DNA of 43,652 nucleotides from Panacagrimonas sp041635265 (GTDB lineage: Bacteria; Pseudomonadota; Gammaproteobacteria; Nevskiales; Nevskiaceae): contig JBFJJV010000008.1 in assembly GCA_041635265.1 (NCBI GenBank), forward strand, positions 1-43,652, given 5' to 3'. Position numbers and translations under genes: made by a program. A model generated the notes under the pieces. That model made no database searches. It was not told where the DNA came from and worked only from the letters and a program-made list of their open reading frames with translations. This document shows positions 35,149 to 43,652 of this stretch, one piece after another; position 1 is the stretch's first letter; each line of letters starts with the position of its first letter.

Positions 35149-36518
35149 GCGTTGTCCCGCACCCATTGCGAGAACTGCTCGCCACGTTCCGCGTAGTTCT
35201 TGAACTGGTCGAGGCTGGCGCAGGCCGGAGACAGCAACACAGTGTCGCCGGGTCGGGCGAGTCGTTTTGCAGAGTGCATGGCGCCGAGCAAATTCTCATC
35301 CCTGTAAATCGGCACGGCACCGACCAGGGCCTGCTCGATTGCTCTGGCGTCCTGTCCGAACAGGAGTGCAGCGCGGCCTTTGCGTGACAACGGTGCACGC
35401 AAGGGTTTGAAATCCTGGTCCTTGCCCTGGCCGCCACCCAACCAGACAATCGGACCATCCAGACCATTGAGCGCGGCAAGCGTCGAGCCGACATTGGTCC
35501 CCTTGGAATCATTAAGCCAGCTCACGCCATTCTTTCTGGCAACGAATTCACAGCGATGTGGCAATCCAGCAAATTCGCTCAGCGCGCCGAGACAGGCTTC
35601 AGGAGCGATGCCGATTGCATTCGCCAGCGCCAAAGCGGCAAGCGCATTGCTCAAATTATGCAGCCCCTGAATCTTGAGGTCGCTTTGCGCGCAAATTCGC
35701 TGCCGCCCGAACATCAAACAGCGCTCTCCCTTGATCAATTCCATGCCGAAATCACCGGCCGCAGGCCTGTCCAGACCAAAGCTGGCAATCTCCGACGCGT
35801 GCTGACTGCCCTCAAGTGTGGCGTGGTCATCGCGATTGACCACCGCGGTGTGGCAAGTCTTGAAAATGCGTGACTTTATTTGACCGTAATTTTCCAGCGT
35901 GCCGTGCCGATCGAGATGATCTTCAGAGAGATTCAGATAGGCAGCGGCTTGGCATTTCAGTGAGCTGGTGCATTCCAGCTGAAAGCTGGACAGTTCAAGG
36001 ATGTAAAGGTCAGCGTCAGTATCGAGCAGATCGAGCGCAGGGGTTCCAATGTTTCCGCCGACCGCAGTGTTGAAACCTGCAGCACTGGCCATGCACCCGA
36101 GCAATGTTGTGACGGTGCTTTTGCCGTTGCTGCCAGTAATACCGACAAGCTTTGCCTGCGAGGGTGCACGCGCAATGGCTCTTGCAAAAAGTTCGATGTC
36201 GCCCACAAGCGGCACGCCGGCCCTGGAAATTGCCTGCACGAATGGCTCCTGCAAGGAGACCCCCGGTGAAACGACAGCTTCATCGAAGTCCGCAAGATTG
36301 CGCTGAACGTCAAAGGCATCGAAATGGAATTCCGCGAAGGGATAGGCCGCCTTGAGTTCTGCAATATCAGTCGGCGCCGGGCGCGAGTCGGTGACGACCA
36401 AGACTGCATCCTGGGCAGACAAATACCTCAACGCTGATCGGCCGGTCGCTCCCAATCCGACAAGCAGAATCTGTTTGCCAGCGTGGGTCCTGTCTCTGCT
36501 GTTCGGGCTTTGATTCAT
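35145..36518 (-). CDS. murD: UDP-N-acetylmuramoyl-L-alanine--D-glutamate ligase
   Basis: MurD adds D-Glu to UDP-MurNAc-L-Ala. The 457-residue Mur ligase shows GLGATGRS near the N-terminus, the ATP loop GSNGKST (129-135), LNLSEDHLDRHG and LNDSKGTN in the C-terminal half. The ATG at 36518 shares one base with the mraY stop (TAATG). Catalytic motifs are intact and the length is close to that of E. coli MurD (438). Confidence 0.97.
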   Translation of the reverse strand: MNQSPNSRDRTHAGKQILLVGLGATGRSALRYLSAQDAVLVVTDSRPAPTDIAELKAAYPFAEFHFDAFDVQRNLADFDEAVVSPGVSLQEPFVQAISRAGVPLVGDIELFARAIARAPSQAKLVGITGSNGKSTVTTLLGCMASAAGFNTAVGGNIGTPALDLLDTDADLYILELSSFQLECTSSLKCQAAAYLNLSEDHLDRHGTLENYGQIKSRIFKTCHTAVVNRDDHATLEGSQHASEIASFGLDRPAAGDFGMELIKGERCLMFGRQRICAQSDLKIQGLHNLSNALAALALANAIGIAPEACLGALSEFAGLPHRCEFVARKNGVSWLNDSKGTNVGSTLAALNGLDGPIVWLGGGQGKDQDFKPLRAPLSRKGRAALLFGQDARAIEQALVGAVPIYRDENLLGAMHSAKRLARPGDTVLLSPACASLDQFKNYAERGEQFSQWVRDNA

Positions 36519-37639
36519 TATCGGACCTTGAGCGTCGACAAGCCGATCAACACCAGAATCAGCGTGATGATCCAGAAGCGAACGATGATCTTGGGCTCGG
36601 GCCAGCCTTTGAGCTCATAGTGATGATGCAGTGGGGCCATGCGGAAGATCCGCCGGCCGCCGCTGTACTTGTAATAGCCGACCTGCAACATGACCGAGAG
36701 TGTCTCGGCCACGAAGACCCCACCCATGATCATCAGTACGAGCTCCTGACGCACCAGAACTGCCACAACGCCCAAAGCCGCTCCCAAAGCCAGGGCGCCG
36801 ACATCGCCCATGAATACCTGGGCCGGATAAGCGTTGAACCAGAGAAAGCCAAGCCCGGCACCGGCGATGGCGGTGCAGAAAATCGCAAGCTCGCCAACGC
36901 CTGGAATATAGGGAATGCCCAGATAAGCGGCGATCTTGATATTCCCGGTGACGTAAGCAAACACGGCCAGCGCACTGGCAACCAGAACACAGGGCATGAT
37001 TGCAAGGCCGTCGAGTCCATCGGTCAGATTCACGGCATTACTGGTTCCGACAATGACCAGATAGGACCAGGGGATAAAGAAGATCCCGAGCTGCAAGGCG
37101 ACATCTTTGAAAAACGGCAGAATCAGGGCCGTTTGAATCGAACCATGACCATCAGAAAACAGCCCCCCTAGAGGCGCGTTTGGCGCGGTCATATAGATCA
37201 GCGTGGAGACGCCGAAGCCGGCCAGCGAAAGCCAGAAATATTTCTGGATGGCGTTGAGGCCGAGATTGCGACGGTACTTGATTTTGATGAAGTCGTCGGC
37301 AAAGCCAACCAGGCCGAAGGCGAGCGTGACGCCCAGTGCAAACCAGACAAAACGATTGCTCAGGTCAGACCAAGCCAGCGTGGAAAGGCTGATAGAGAGC
37401 AGGATCAACACCCCACCCATCGTGGGTGTTCCGGTTTTGGCCTGGTGCGACTTGGGACCGAGTTCGCGAATCACCTGACCAAATTTGAAGTCATGCAGCT
37501 TGCGGATCATCCACGGCCCACAGAAGAGTGAGACGCTCAAGGCTGTGAGGACGCCGAGAATGGCGCGAAATGTCAGGTAACTAAAAAGATTCAGTCCGCT
37601 GAAGGAATCCTTGAGCCACATGGCCAGATGAAAGAGCAC
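36518..37639 (-). CDS. mraY: Phospho-MurNAc-pentapeptide translocase
   Basis: MraY moves phospho-MurNAc-pentapeptide to undecaprenyl phosphate, forming lipid I. The 373-residue integral membrane enzyme has about ten helices, KTGTPTMGG, the aspartate pair GFADDFIK, NLTDGLDGLA and the C-terminal PLHHHYE. The start is GTG 37639, with a GAGGGGA site about nine bases upstream; it shares one base with the murF stop (TAGTG). The N-terminus MLFHLAMWLKDSFSGLNLF matches the family start. Confidence 0.98.
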   Translation of the reverse strand: MLFHLAMWLKDSFSGLNLFSYLTFRAILGVLTALSVSLFCGPWMIRKLHDFKFGQVIRELGPKSHQAKTGTPTMGGVLILLSISLSTLAWSDLSNRFVWFALGVTLAFGLVGFADDFIKIKYRRNLGLNAIQKYFWLSLAGFGVSTLIYMTAPNAPLGGLFSDGHGSIQTALILPFFKDVALQLGIFFIPWSYLVIVGTSNAVNLTDGLDGLAIMPCVLVASALAVFAYVTGNIKIAAYLGIPYIPGVGELAIFCTAIAGAGLGFLWFNAYPAQVFMGDVGALALGAALGVVAVLVRQELVLMIMGGVFVAETLSVMLQVGYYKYSGGRRIFRMAPLHHHYELKGWPEPKIIVRFWIITLILVLIGLSTLKVR

Positions 37640-39015
37640 TAGTTTTTTCCCCTCATCTGCCGCTCGTCACACAGCGCTATCACGACACGCTCCATGCGCG
37701 CGGAACGAGAGCCCTTGACCAGCATGGTGGTATTGATGTCTGCCTCTTTTTCGACACAGGCGAGCAGTGCATCGACAGAATCGAATTGCTCGGCATCCCG
37801 GCCAAACCCCTTGGCGTAGTACACCCCGGACTTGCCGAGAGTCAGCAGTCGATCGATCTTCAGTTCTTTGGCCTTGACGCCGCACCATTCGTGCAGGACA
37901 TCTGAATCCGCTCCCAACTCGGCCATGCCGCCGAGAATCGCCCAGCGTTGCCCTTTCTGCTGAGCGAGCAGCTCAAGACCAGCACGCATCGACGTCGGAT
38001 TGGCGTTGTAGCTATCGTCAATCACGCGCGCGCCGCTGGCCGCCTCGCGCCAGACCAGACGTCCGTGTGCCTGCTCGAAACGGCCGAGTCCGTCGGCGAT
38101 CACACTGGCTTCAAGACCCAGGGCCGAAGCGCATGCCGATGCCGCTAGTGCGTTCATGATGTTGTGACGACCCGCCAGGCCCAGCACCACCTGCGATTCG
38201 CCGCCAGGAATGGTCAAGGTGAAGCGACTGCCTTGGCCTGCACTTTGAACGTTGGTGGCCCGGACATCCGCATCAGCTTCCATACCAAAGCTGAGCTGCG
38301 AGCAATGCGCCATCCCCCGCCACAGATCAGCATAGTCATCGTCCGCATTAATGATCGCCACGCCCTTCGGGCCGAGTCCCGCGAACAACTCTCCTTTGGC
38401 TTGAGCAACGCCGTCTCGCGAACCAAAACCTTCCAGATGCGCGTCACCGGCCTGAGTAATGACGCCAATATCAGGGCCTGCGAGTGCGGTCAGCATACCG
38501 ATCTCGCCGGCATGATTGGCCCCGAGCTCAATCACCGCCGTGCGATGGGCTTGGCGAAGCTCTAGCAGGGTCATCGGCACGCCAATGTGATTATTGAGGT
38601 TGCCGCGGGTTGCGAGAACAGGGCCGCGCGCATCCATAACAGCAGCCAGCATTTGCTTAGTGGTGGTCTTGCCATTACTGCCGGTGACAGCGATCAGTGG
38701 CAAATTAAACTGGCAACGCCAAGCACGCGCCACCTTGTGCAAGGCAGCGAGCGAATCATTGACCACAATTTGGGCAATGGCGGTTTGCAACGGCCGCTCA
38801 CACACCATGCCAACTGCGCCTGCTTCTGCGGCGCCCTGACTGAAATCATGTCCGTCAAAGCGATCGCCACGCAACGCCACGAACAGATCACCGCGTGCGA
38901 CTGAGCGCGAATCAGAGTTGACCCGGAGCACATCTGCGTCGTCACCCCTCAGGGCAACCCCGCTGGCCTCGGCAAACCAGGAGAGCGGGGCCATATGATC
39001 GCGAGAAGTCATCAT
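37639..39015 (-). CDS. murF: UDP-N-acetylmuramoyl-tripeptide--D-alanyl-D-alanine ligase
   Basis: MurF attaches the D-Ala-D-Ala made by Ddl to complete the pentapeptide. The 458-residue Mur ligase has VNSDSRSVARGDLFVALRG at the N-terminus, the ATP loop TGSNGKTTT (111-119), ELGANHAGEI and DDSYNANPTSM. The ATG 39015 overlaps the murE stop (ATGA). The usual length is 452 in E. coli. Confidence 0.98.
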   Translation of the reverse strand: MMTSRDHMAPLSWFAEASGVALRGDDADVLRVNSDSRSVARGDLFVALRGDRFDGHDFSQGAAEAGAVGMVCERPLQTAIAQIVVNDSLAALHKVARAWRCQFNLPLIAVTGSNGKTTTKQMLAAVMDARGPVLATRGNLNNHIGVPMTLLELRQAHRTAVIELGANHAGEIGMLTALAGPDIGVITQAGDAHLEGFGSRDGVAQAKGELFAGLGPKGVAIINADDDYADLWRGMAHCSQLSFGMEADADVRATNVQSAGQGSRFTLTIPGGESQVVLGLAGRHNIMNALAASACASALGLEASVIADGLGRFEQAHGRLVWREAASGARVIDDSYNANPTSMRAGLELLAQQKGQRWAILGGMAELGADSDVLHEWCGVKAKELKIDRLLTLGKSGVYYAKGFGRDAEQFDSVDALLACVEKEADINTTMLVKGSRSARMERVVIALCDERQMRGKN

Positions 39016-40535
39016 GAGACGAGCGCTCCGAGCAGATTGGAAACACAGGCTCGGTCACTAAATGGGCGAATCTCGCTACCGACTGTTTGAGTCGTTTCGT
39101 GACCTTTCCCGGCGATGAGAATCGTGTCTCCGGGTCCGGCTGCCGACAGGGCTTCCGCGATCGCTTTTGCACGGTCGTGTTCGATACGCACGCGGCTACG
39201 GTCGGATTCGCCAATGCCCTGAAGAATCTCGGCAACAATGGCTTGCGGCGACTCGCTACGCGGATTGTCGTCTGTGAGAATGAGCTCTTCGGCGAGCAGA
39301 CTGGCGGATCTGCCCATCAGCGCACGCTTGCCGCGGTCACGCTCACCACCACAGCCGAACACGCAGATGAGCTTGCCGTCTGTGTGCGCGCGAACCGCCC
39401 TGAGGGCCTGCTCTAGGGCGCGTGGCGTGTGCGCATAGTCGACCACGGTCAGGGGGCCGCCTGTTGCAGCACGAAACGCCTCGCAACGACCTGGAACTGT
39501 CTTGCACTGAGACAAGGCGCTTGCGGCCTCTCGCAGCTTGACGCCTGAGGCGATCAGAACCGCTGCAGCGGCAAGCAGGTTGTAGGCATTAAAGATTCCG
39601 ATGAGCCCGGATTTCAGCTCGCAGACTTCGGTCGCCGTGTGCAGGTTCAAACTCAATCCTTCGGCCGAGAGTTCGAGCTTTCTGCCCATCACAAAATCGC
39701 GTTGCTCTGGTCGCTCATCTGCAAGTCCGTAGACCATGAGCATCCTGCATTTCTCCGGATCGGACTGAAATTCTGAAATCCACCGCGCGCCATACTCATC
39801 GTCCCGATTGAGAATCAGACGGCGACCATCTTGCGGCAGGAACAATTGTTTCTTCGCCGCCGAGTAGTTATCCACGGTGCCGTGATAATCGAGATGATCT
39901 CGGCTCAGATTGGTCAGCAGGACGGCATCAAAACGAATGCCGCCAATGCGGTTTTGATCCAGGGCATGCGAAGAAACCTCCATCGCGCAGGACTGGATCC
40001 CGTCCTCGACGAAGGTCGAAAGTCGACGCTGCAAAGTGATCGGATTGGGAGTCGTGTGGCTTGACACCTCAAGAGCATCCAGGCGTCCACTGCCGAGCGT
40101 CCCGAGGTAGGCACAGCGCTGACCAAGCGTTTCAAAAGCCTGAGCAATCAAATGTGCAGTCGAGGTCTTGCCATCAGTGCCGGTGACGCCAGCAACGAAC
40201 ATGCGATCGGCCGGAAAAGCAAAAAACCGCGCGGCAATCTCGCCGAGTTTGCGCCCCAGTTGATCAATGGCGACGCAGGGCAATTCGATATCGGGCGCAT
40301 TCAGACCAAGGGCCGGCTCCCACAAAATGGCGGAAGCGCCTCGCTCTACCGCCTGCGCCAGATGATTCAGGCCATGCAAGCGGGTTCCCTTGACCGCAAT
40401 GAAGACATCACCTGGCTCAACAGCGCGTGAGTCCATGGCCAAGCCGGAAACGGGCACGCGGCTCGGTATATCGCGGGCAAAGCCGTCCAGCAGCACATCC
40501 AGCGCCATGGAATGGATTGTCGTCGCTGCGCTCAA
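39012..40535 (-). CDS. murE: UDP-MurNAc-L-Ala-D-Glu--meso-2,6-diaminopimelate ligase
   Basis: MurE adds the third residue of the stem peptide. The DNPR motif at 423-426 (followed by SE) is the signature of meso-diaminopimelate enzymes, so the wall is of the Gram-negative type. Other motifs are MDSRAVEPGDVF, the ATP loop GVTGTDGKTST (116-126) and the carbamylated Lys at about 229 (NYSAAKKQ). The start is uncertain: TTG 40535 overlaps the ftsI stop as TTGA and has GGAG eight bases upstream; ATG 40508 (nine residues shorter) fits the family N-terminus but lacks a ribosome binding site. Confidence 0.97.
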   Translation of the reverse strand: MSAATTIHSMALDVLLDGFARDIPSRVPVSGLAMDSRAVEPGDVFIAVKGTRLHGLNHLAQAVERGASAILWEPALGLNAPDIELPCVAIDQLGRKLGEIAARFFAFPADRMFVAGVTGTDGKTSTAHLIAQAFETLGQRCAYLGTLGSGRLDALEVSSHTTPNPITLQRRLSTFVEDGIQSCAMEVSSHALDQNRIGGIRFDAVLLTNLSRDHLDYHGTVDNYSAAKKQLFLPQDGRRLILNRDDEYGARWISEFQSDPEKCRMLMVYGLADERPEQRDFVMGRKLELSAEGLSLNLHTATEVCELKSGLIGIFNAYNLLAAAAVLIASGVKLREAASALSQCKTVPGRCEAFRAATGGPLTVVDYAHTPRALEQALRAVRAHTDGKLICVFGCGGERDRGKRALMGRSASLLAEELILTDDNPRSESPQAIVAEILQGIGESDRSRVRIEHDRAKAIAEALSAAGPGDTILIAGKGHETTQTVGSEIRPFSDRACVSNLLGALVS

Positions 40536-42304
40536 CTCCGCGGCTCCATGTCAGCCCTCATCCCGGCGGGCATTGCGATTTGCGGCAGCGTTGAGGGCTG
40601 CGCACAATCAACTCCGCAGTCATCCGGTGCAATCTGCAGCAGCCTCAGCGCACCCTGCATGACGGCTGAAAAAATCGGTGCCGCGACCACACCACCGTAG
40701 TAACCGCCAACGGTAGGTTCATCCACCATGACCAGGCCTACCAGACGCGGATTGTCGGCGGGAACCATGCCGACAAAAACCGACTGATGTCGCTTGGCAT
40801 CGTAACCGCCGGTTACGGCGACCTTACGCACGGTGCCGGTCTTGCCTGCCACGCGATAGCCGGGAATGGCCGCCTGAGTTCCAGTGCCTCCCTCTTCGGC
40901 GACGGACTCCAACATTTGACGCACGACGCGCGCGGTCTTTGCACTCACGGCCTGGCGCCCCAGCCCGATAGGCTGCTTGGCCAGCAAACGCAGTTCCGGC
41001 ATAAGGCCATCGTTAGCCAGACCTGCATAGGCGCGGACCAGGTGCAGGCCGTTGAGTGACAGACCATAGCCATAGGACGCCGTTGCTGTCGCGATCTCTC
41101 CCCATTTCGTGAAGTGGCGCATCAAGGGCGAAGACTCGCCCGGAAAACCAGTGTTGACTCGCTCACCCAGTCCGAAACGCTGATAGCCCTGCCAGACGCT
41201 TTCGGCGCCCATGTGGAGACCGATTTTGGCGGCCCCGACATTGCTGGACTTGGCCAAGATCATGCGCAAATCCGTCTTGCCTTGCGCATGGATATCCTGA
41301 ACCGTGAGCCGGCCAACCTGCATCCAGCCATCGCCAGTATCGATGAGACTTTGAAGTCCATAAGCGCCAGTCTCGACGGCCTGCGCCACCAGCAGCGGTT
41401 TCACCGCAGAGCCAGGCTCGAAGGAATCCACGATGGGTCGATTGCGCATTCGGCCGGGTCGGCGGTCGGAGACATTATTGGGGTTGAATCCCGGCTGGCT
41501 GGCAATGGCGAGCAACTCACCGGTTCTTGCGTCAGCAACCACCACCAGCCCGCCCTTGGCGCGATGGCGACTGACCGTATTCTTCAGCTCGCGATACGCC
41601 AGATACTGCAGTCGCAGATCAATTGACAGATTCAGATCCTGACCCGGCTGAGAAGGTACCGCCTCCTCCGTATCCTCAACAATGCGGCCACGCGCATCAC
41701 GGATGACATGGCGGGAACCCGCGATGCCTCTGAGACTGCTGTCATGGGCCAGTTCCATGCCCTCCTGACCCTTCCCATCGACATCGGTAAAGCCCACCAA
41801 CTGGCCCGCGACCTCGCCTGCGGGATAGTAGCGTCGATATTCACGGATGGAGAACACGCCCGGCGCCTTGATCGCCAGTGCTCTGCGCGCTTCGTCAGGC
41901 GACATCCCGCGTTCGAGGTAGACAAACTGTCGCTTGCCACGCTCCCGTAGAAAGCCCGTGAGCTTGCGCGGGGATTGCTTTAGCACCTTCGCCAGGGCAG
42001 CCAGATGTTCCGGCGCCCCGAGAAGTTCCGTCGGAACGCACCACAGCGAATCCACTGGCGCGGACAAAGCCAGAGGCTCACCACGGCGATCTCGAATGGC
42101 GGCACGATGACCTGGCAATGTCACCGTGCGCACCTGTCGCTTGGCACCCTCTCGGGTCAAAAAATCTCGATCAATCACCTGCAGATGAAAAGCGCGTCCG
42201 GCAACCAGTACCGCGCTGATTCCGAGCACAGCGACAACCATTCGCCGACGCCAGGCCGGCACCGGCTGCGCCTTGATCTGCGTATTTTTTCCTCTTCTGC
42301 TCAT
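40532..42304 (-). CDS. ftsI: Septal peptidoglycan transpeptidase FtsI (PBP3)
   Basis: FtsI is the class B penicillin-binding protein that crosslinks septal peptidoglycan. The 590-residue protein has one N-terminal membrane helix (about 22-40) and a non-catalytic pedestal domain (RAAIRDRRGEPLA, about 68-80). In the transpeptidase domain, Ser299-x-x-Lys302 (EPGSAVKP), Ser353-Ser354-Asn355 and Lys488-Thr-Gly lie in the normal order and spacing. ATG 42304 overlaps the ftsL stop (ATGA). It is the target of beta-lactams such as aztreonam in related bacteria. Confidence 0.98.
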   Translation of the reverse strand: MSRRGKNTQIKAQPVPAWRRRMVVAVLGISAVLVAGRAFHLQVIDRDFLTREGAKRQVRTVTLPGHRAAIRDRRGEPLALSAPVDSLWCVPTELLGAPEHLAALAKVLKQSPRKLTGFLRERGKRQFVYLERGMSPDEARRALAIKAPGVFSIREYRRYYPAGEVAGQLVGFTDVDGKGQEGMELAHDSSLRGIAGSRHVIRDARGRIVEDTEEAVPSQPGQDLNLSIDLRLQYLAYRELKNTVSRHRAKGGLVVVADARTGELLAIASQPGFNPNNVSDRRPGRMRNRPIVDSFEPGSAVKPLLVAQAVETGAYGLQSLIDTGDGWMQVGRLTVQDIHAQGKTDLRMILAKSSNVGAAKIGLHMGAESVWQGYQRFGLGERVNTGFPGESSPLMRHFTKWGEIATATASYGYGLSLNGLHLVRAYAGLANDGLMPELRLLAKQPIGLGRQAVSAKTARVVRQMLESVAEEGGTGTQAAIPGYRVAGKTGTVRKVAVTGGYDAKRHQSVFVGMVPADNPRLVGLVMVDEPTVGGYYGGVVAAPIFSAVMQGALRLLQIAPDDCGVDCAQPSTLPQIAMPAGMRADMEPRS

Positions 42305-42660
42305 GGCACGCGGGACGCGGCGGCCTGCTGAAGAATCACGTACTCACGAGGCTCGGACATTCCCAACTGATCTCGTGCTGCACTTTCTATGCGGGCGTGA
42401 TGCGCCAGCGCGGCCTCTTCCAACTGGAGCTGAGACCACTCCATCTGCAGTTTTTCGCGTTCTACTCGCGCACGCTCCATTTCGCCGGTCATGCGCCGGC
42501 TTTCGTGCTTTATGGCAATGGCATACAAGGCAGACGCCATCACCAGAGCGACCAGAATCAAGGGCAGCATCAGGCCACTTGGCGGCGCATCAGCAGTTTC
42601 CAGTCGAATGCGACGAATGCTTCGCTGCGCCCAGTCAAAGCCATCTCGAAACGGGTTCAT
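42301..42660 (-). CDS. ftsL: Cell division protein FtsL
   Basis: FtsL forms a complex with FtsB and FtsQ and activates FtsWI. The 119-residue product has a short cytoplasmic N-terminus, one membrane helix (about 29-50, LMLPLILVALVMASALYAIAI) and a periplasmic leucine-zipper-like coiled coil (about 55-95, TGEMERARVEREKLQMEWSQ). The ATG 42660 overlaps the rsmH stop as ATGA; a longer frame from 42717 would run far into rsmH and is not supported. Identification rests on topology and position as FtsL is poorly conserved. Confidence 0.92.
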   Translation of the reverse strand: MNPFRDGFDWAQRSIRRIRLETADAPPSGLMLPLILVALVMASALYAIAIKHESRRMTGEMERARVEREKLQMEWSQLQLEEAALAHHARIESAARDQLGMSEPREYVILQQAAASRVP

Positions 42661-43592
42661 GAGAGTCGCTCCGCAACTCGCAGAACGGCACTGCGCGCGC
42701 GCGGATTCATTGAACATTCGGCGTCTGTGGGAAAGTAGCGGCCGATAGACTTCAGACCCGATGCCGTACCGGGTGCGTCGCTGGCCGAGTAAGGGTTGGG
42801 GGCCACCGAGCGCGCCGACTTTCCCTCACCATCCCGAATGAAGCGCTTGACCAGTCGATCTTCCAGAGAATGGAAACTGATAATCGCTAGCCGCCCTCCC
42901 GCCGCCAACAAATCCAGGCTGGCCCGCAACGCAGCCTGCAGTGCCTCGAGTTCACGATTGATGAAAATGCGAATCGCCTGGAAACTGCGCGTGGCAGGGT
43001 GAATCTTTTGACGCGGACCGCGCATGACACTGGAAATCAGACCAGCCAGTTGTGACGTGCGCTCCAGCGGTACCTCCTGTCGCGTCTCCACAATGCGCCG
43101 CGCGATGCGACGACTGGCGCGCTCTTCACCGTAGGTCCACAGCACTTCCGCAATCTCCGCCGCATCTGCACGGGCAATCCATTGCGCCGCGGACTCGCCG
43201 CTATCTGGATCCATGCGCATGTCCAGCGGACCGTCGTTGGAAAATGAAAAGCCGCGCTCGGCATCATCGAACTGGGGCGAAGAAACACCGAGGTCAAGCA
43301 GGATGCCATCGACACGGCCAAGCAACTGCTGCTCCTGAGCCCAGGCCGACAGCTCGGCAAAGTTGCGGCGGTGCATGTAAAAATTCCTTCGCCCGGAGAA
43401 CTGGGCTTGCGCCGCGTGGCAGGCCTGCGGGTCACGATCCAGGGCATGCAAGGTGCCGGCGGGACCGATCGCCTCCAGCAGCGCAGCGCTATGGCCACCG
43501 CGGCCGAACGTGGCATCAACATAGATACCGCCAGCACGCAGCGCGAGTCCGGCGAGCGTCTCTTGGAGCATCACCGGACGATGAGCGAGCAT
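42657..43592 (-). CDS. rsmH: 16S rRNA (cytosine1402-N4)-methyltransferase
   Basis: RsmH (MraW) methylates N4 of C1402 in 16S rRNA near the P site. The 311-residue protein has HRPVMLQE, the SAM-binding motif DATFGRGGH (26-34), LLDLGVSSPQ, and IISFHSLEDRLVK near the C-terminus. The start is ATG 43592. It is the first dcw gene in the window. Its reading frame stays open to the window edge, but the ATG fits the family N-terminus. Confidence 0.98.
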   Translation of the reverse strand: MLAHRPVMLQETLAGLALRAGGIYVDATFGRGGHSAALLEAIGPAGTLHALDRDPQACHAAQAQFSGRRNFYMHRRNFAELSAWAQEQQLLGRVDGILLDLGVSSPQFDDAERGFSFSNDGPLDMRMDPDSGESAAQWIARADAAEIAEVLWTYGEERASRRIARRIVETRQEVPLERTSQLAGLISSVMRGPRQKIHPATRSFQAIRIFINRELEALQAALRASLDLLAAGGRLAIISFHSLEDRLVKRFIRDGEGKSARSVAPNPYSASDAPGTASGLKSIGRYFPTDAECSMNPRARSAVLRVAERLS

Positions 43593-43652
43593 TGGTCTAA
43601 ATCGTCCGCGCGTGCGCGCTGAGGATGCGCTGCCAGGGACACATATATGACC
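43593..43652. other. Edge of window upstream of rsmH; mraZ not seen
   Basis: Sixty bases remain. In most dcw clusters the end of mraZ would be expected here or slightly upstream. I find no convincing mraZ C-terminus in any minus-strand frame: one frame ends in TAG near 43600 and another runs into rsmH. The sequence contains the GC-rich symmetric stretch CGCGCACGCGCG. mraZ may lie just outside or be missing. Confidence 0.4.

Noticed and set aside
39866..39875. DnaA-box-like TTATCCAC
   Set aside because: It is a single imperfect site inside murE coding sequence without any cluster, so it is not an origin.

Overview
The window looks like chromosomal core sequence of a Gram-negative bacterium, most likely a gammaproteobacterium. 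LpxC (lipid A synthesis), a MurE with the DNPR signature of meso-diaminopimelate ligases, FtsL/FtsQ, MltF, SlyD and the lpxC - dciA - M23 peptidase - secA block all point that way. I cannot name the genus. All long reading frames are intact. I see no transposase, integrase, phage gene, CRISPR array or rRNA.

Left part (1-14.3 kb): the str operon runs leftward (rpsL, rpsG, fusA, start of tuf) from a near-consensus sigma70 promoter with a GC-rich discriminator and a hairpin in the leader. Next to it lie a small glycine-rich membrane protein gene, slyD, an unknown membrane-anchored protein, the large cobalamin-dependent methionine synthase metH, a DUF1631 protein, a small NAD(P)-binding oxidoreductase and the lytic transglycosylase mltF.

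Middle part (14.4-25 kb): a tRNA-Ser(CGA) with a good terminator is followed by a roughly 350-bp gene-free stretch with short direct repeats. Then come a quinone oxidoreductase, a CoxE-like von Willebrand A protein, an AlkA-type DNA glycosylase overlapping a metallo-beta-lactamase-fold hydrolase, an acetyl-CoA acetyltransferase, a six-helix membrane protein, secA, an M23 peptidase and the helicase loader dciA. Three convergent gene pairs here and further left end within a few bases of each other.

Right part (25-43.6 kb): lpxC and a complete division and cell wall (dcw) cluster, all leftward: rsmH, ftsL, ftsI, murE, murF, mraY, murD, ftsW, murG, murC, murB, ddlB, ftsQ, ftsA, ftsZ, lpxC. From rsmH to ftsA every neighbouring pair overlaps by 1-8 bases, so translation is probably coupled. 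The only real break is a 209-bp AT-rich gap before ftsZ, which holds a candidate promoter flanked by inverted repeats. The cluster makes lipid II from UDP-MurNAc, flips and polymerises it at the septum, and builds the FtsZ ring and its membrane anchor.

I did not find a clearly new multi-gene system. The most unusual items are the ftsZ promoter region with its inverted repeats, a divergent FtsZ with a substitution in the T7 synergy loop, a 30-bp dyad on the metH promoter, overlapping divergent start codons at dciA, a str operon without room for the E. coli S7 operator, and a Cys/His-rich insertion in MetH.
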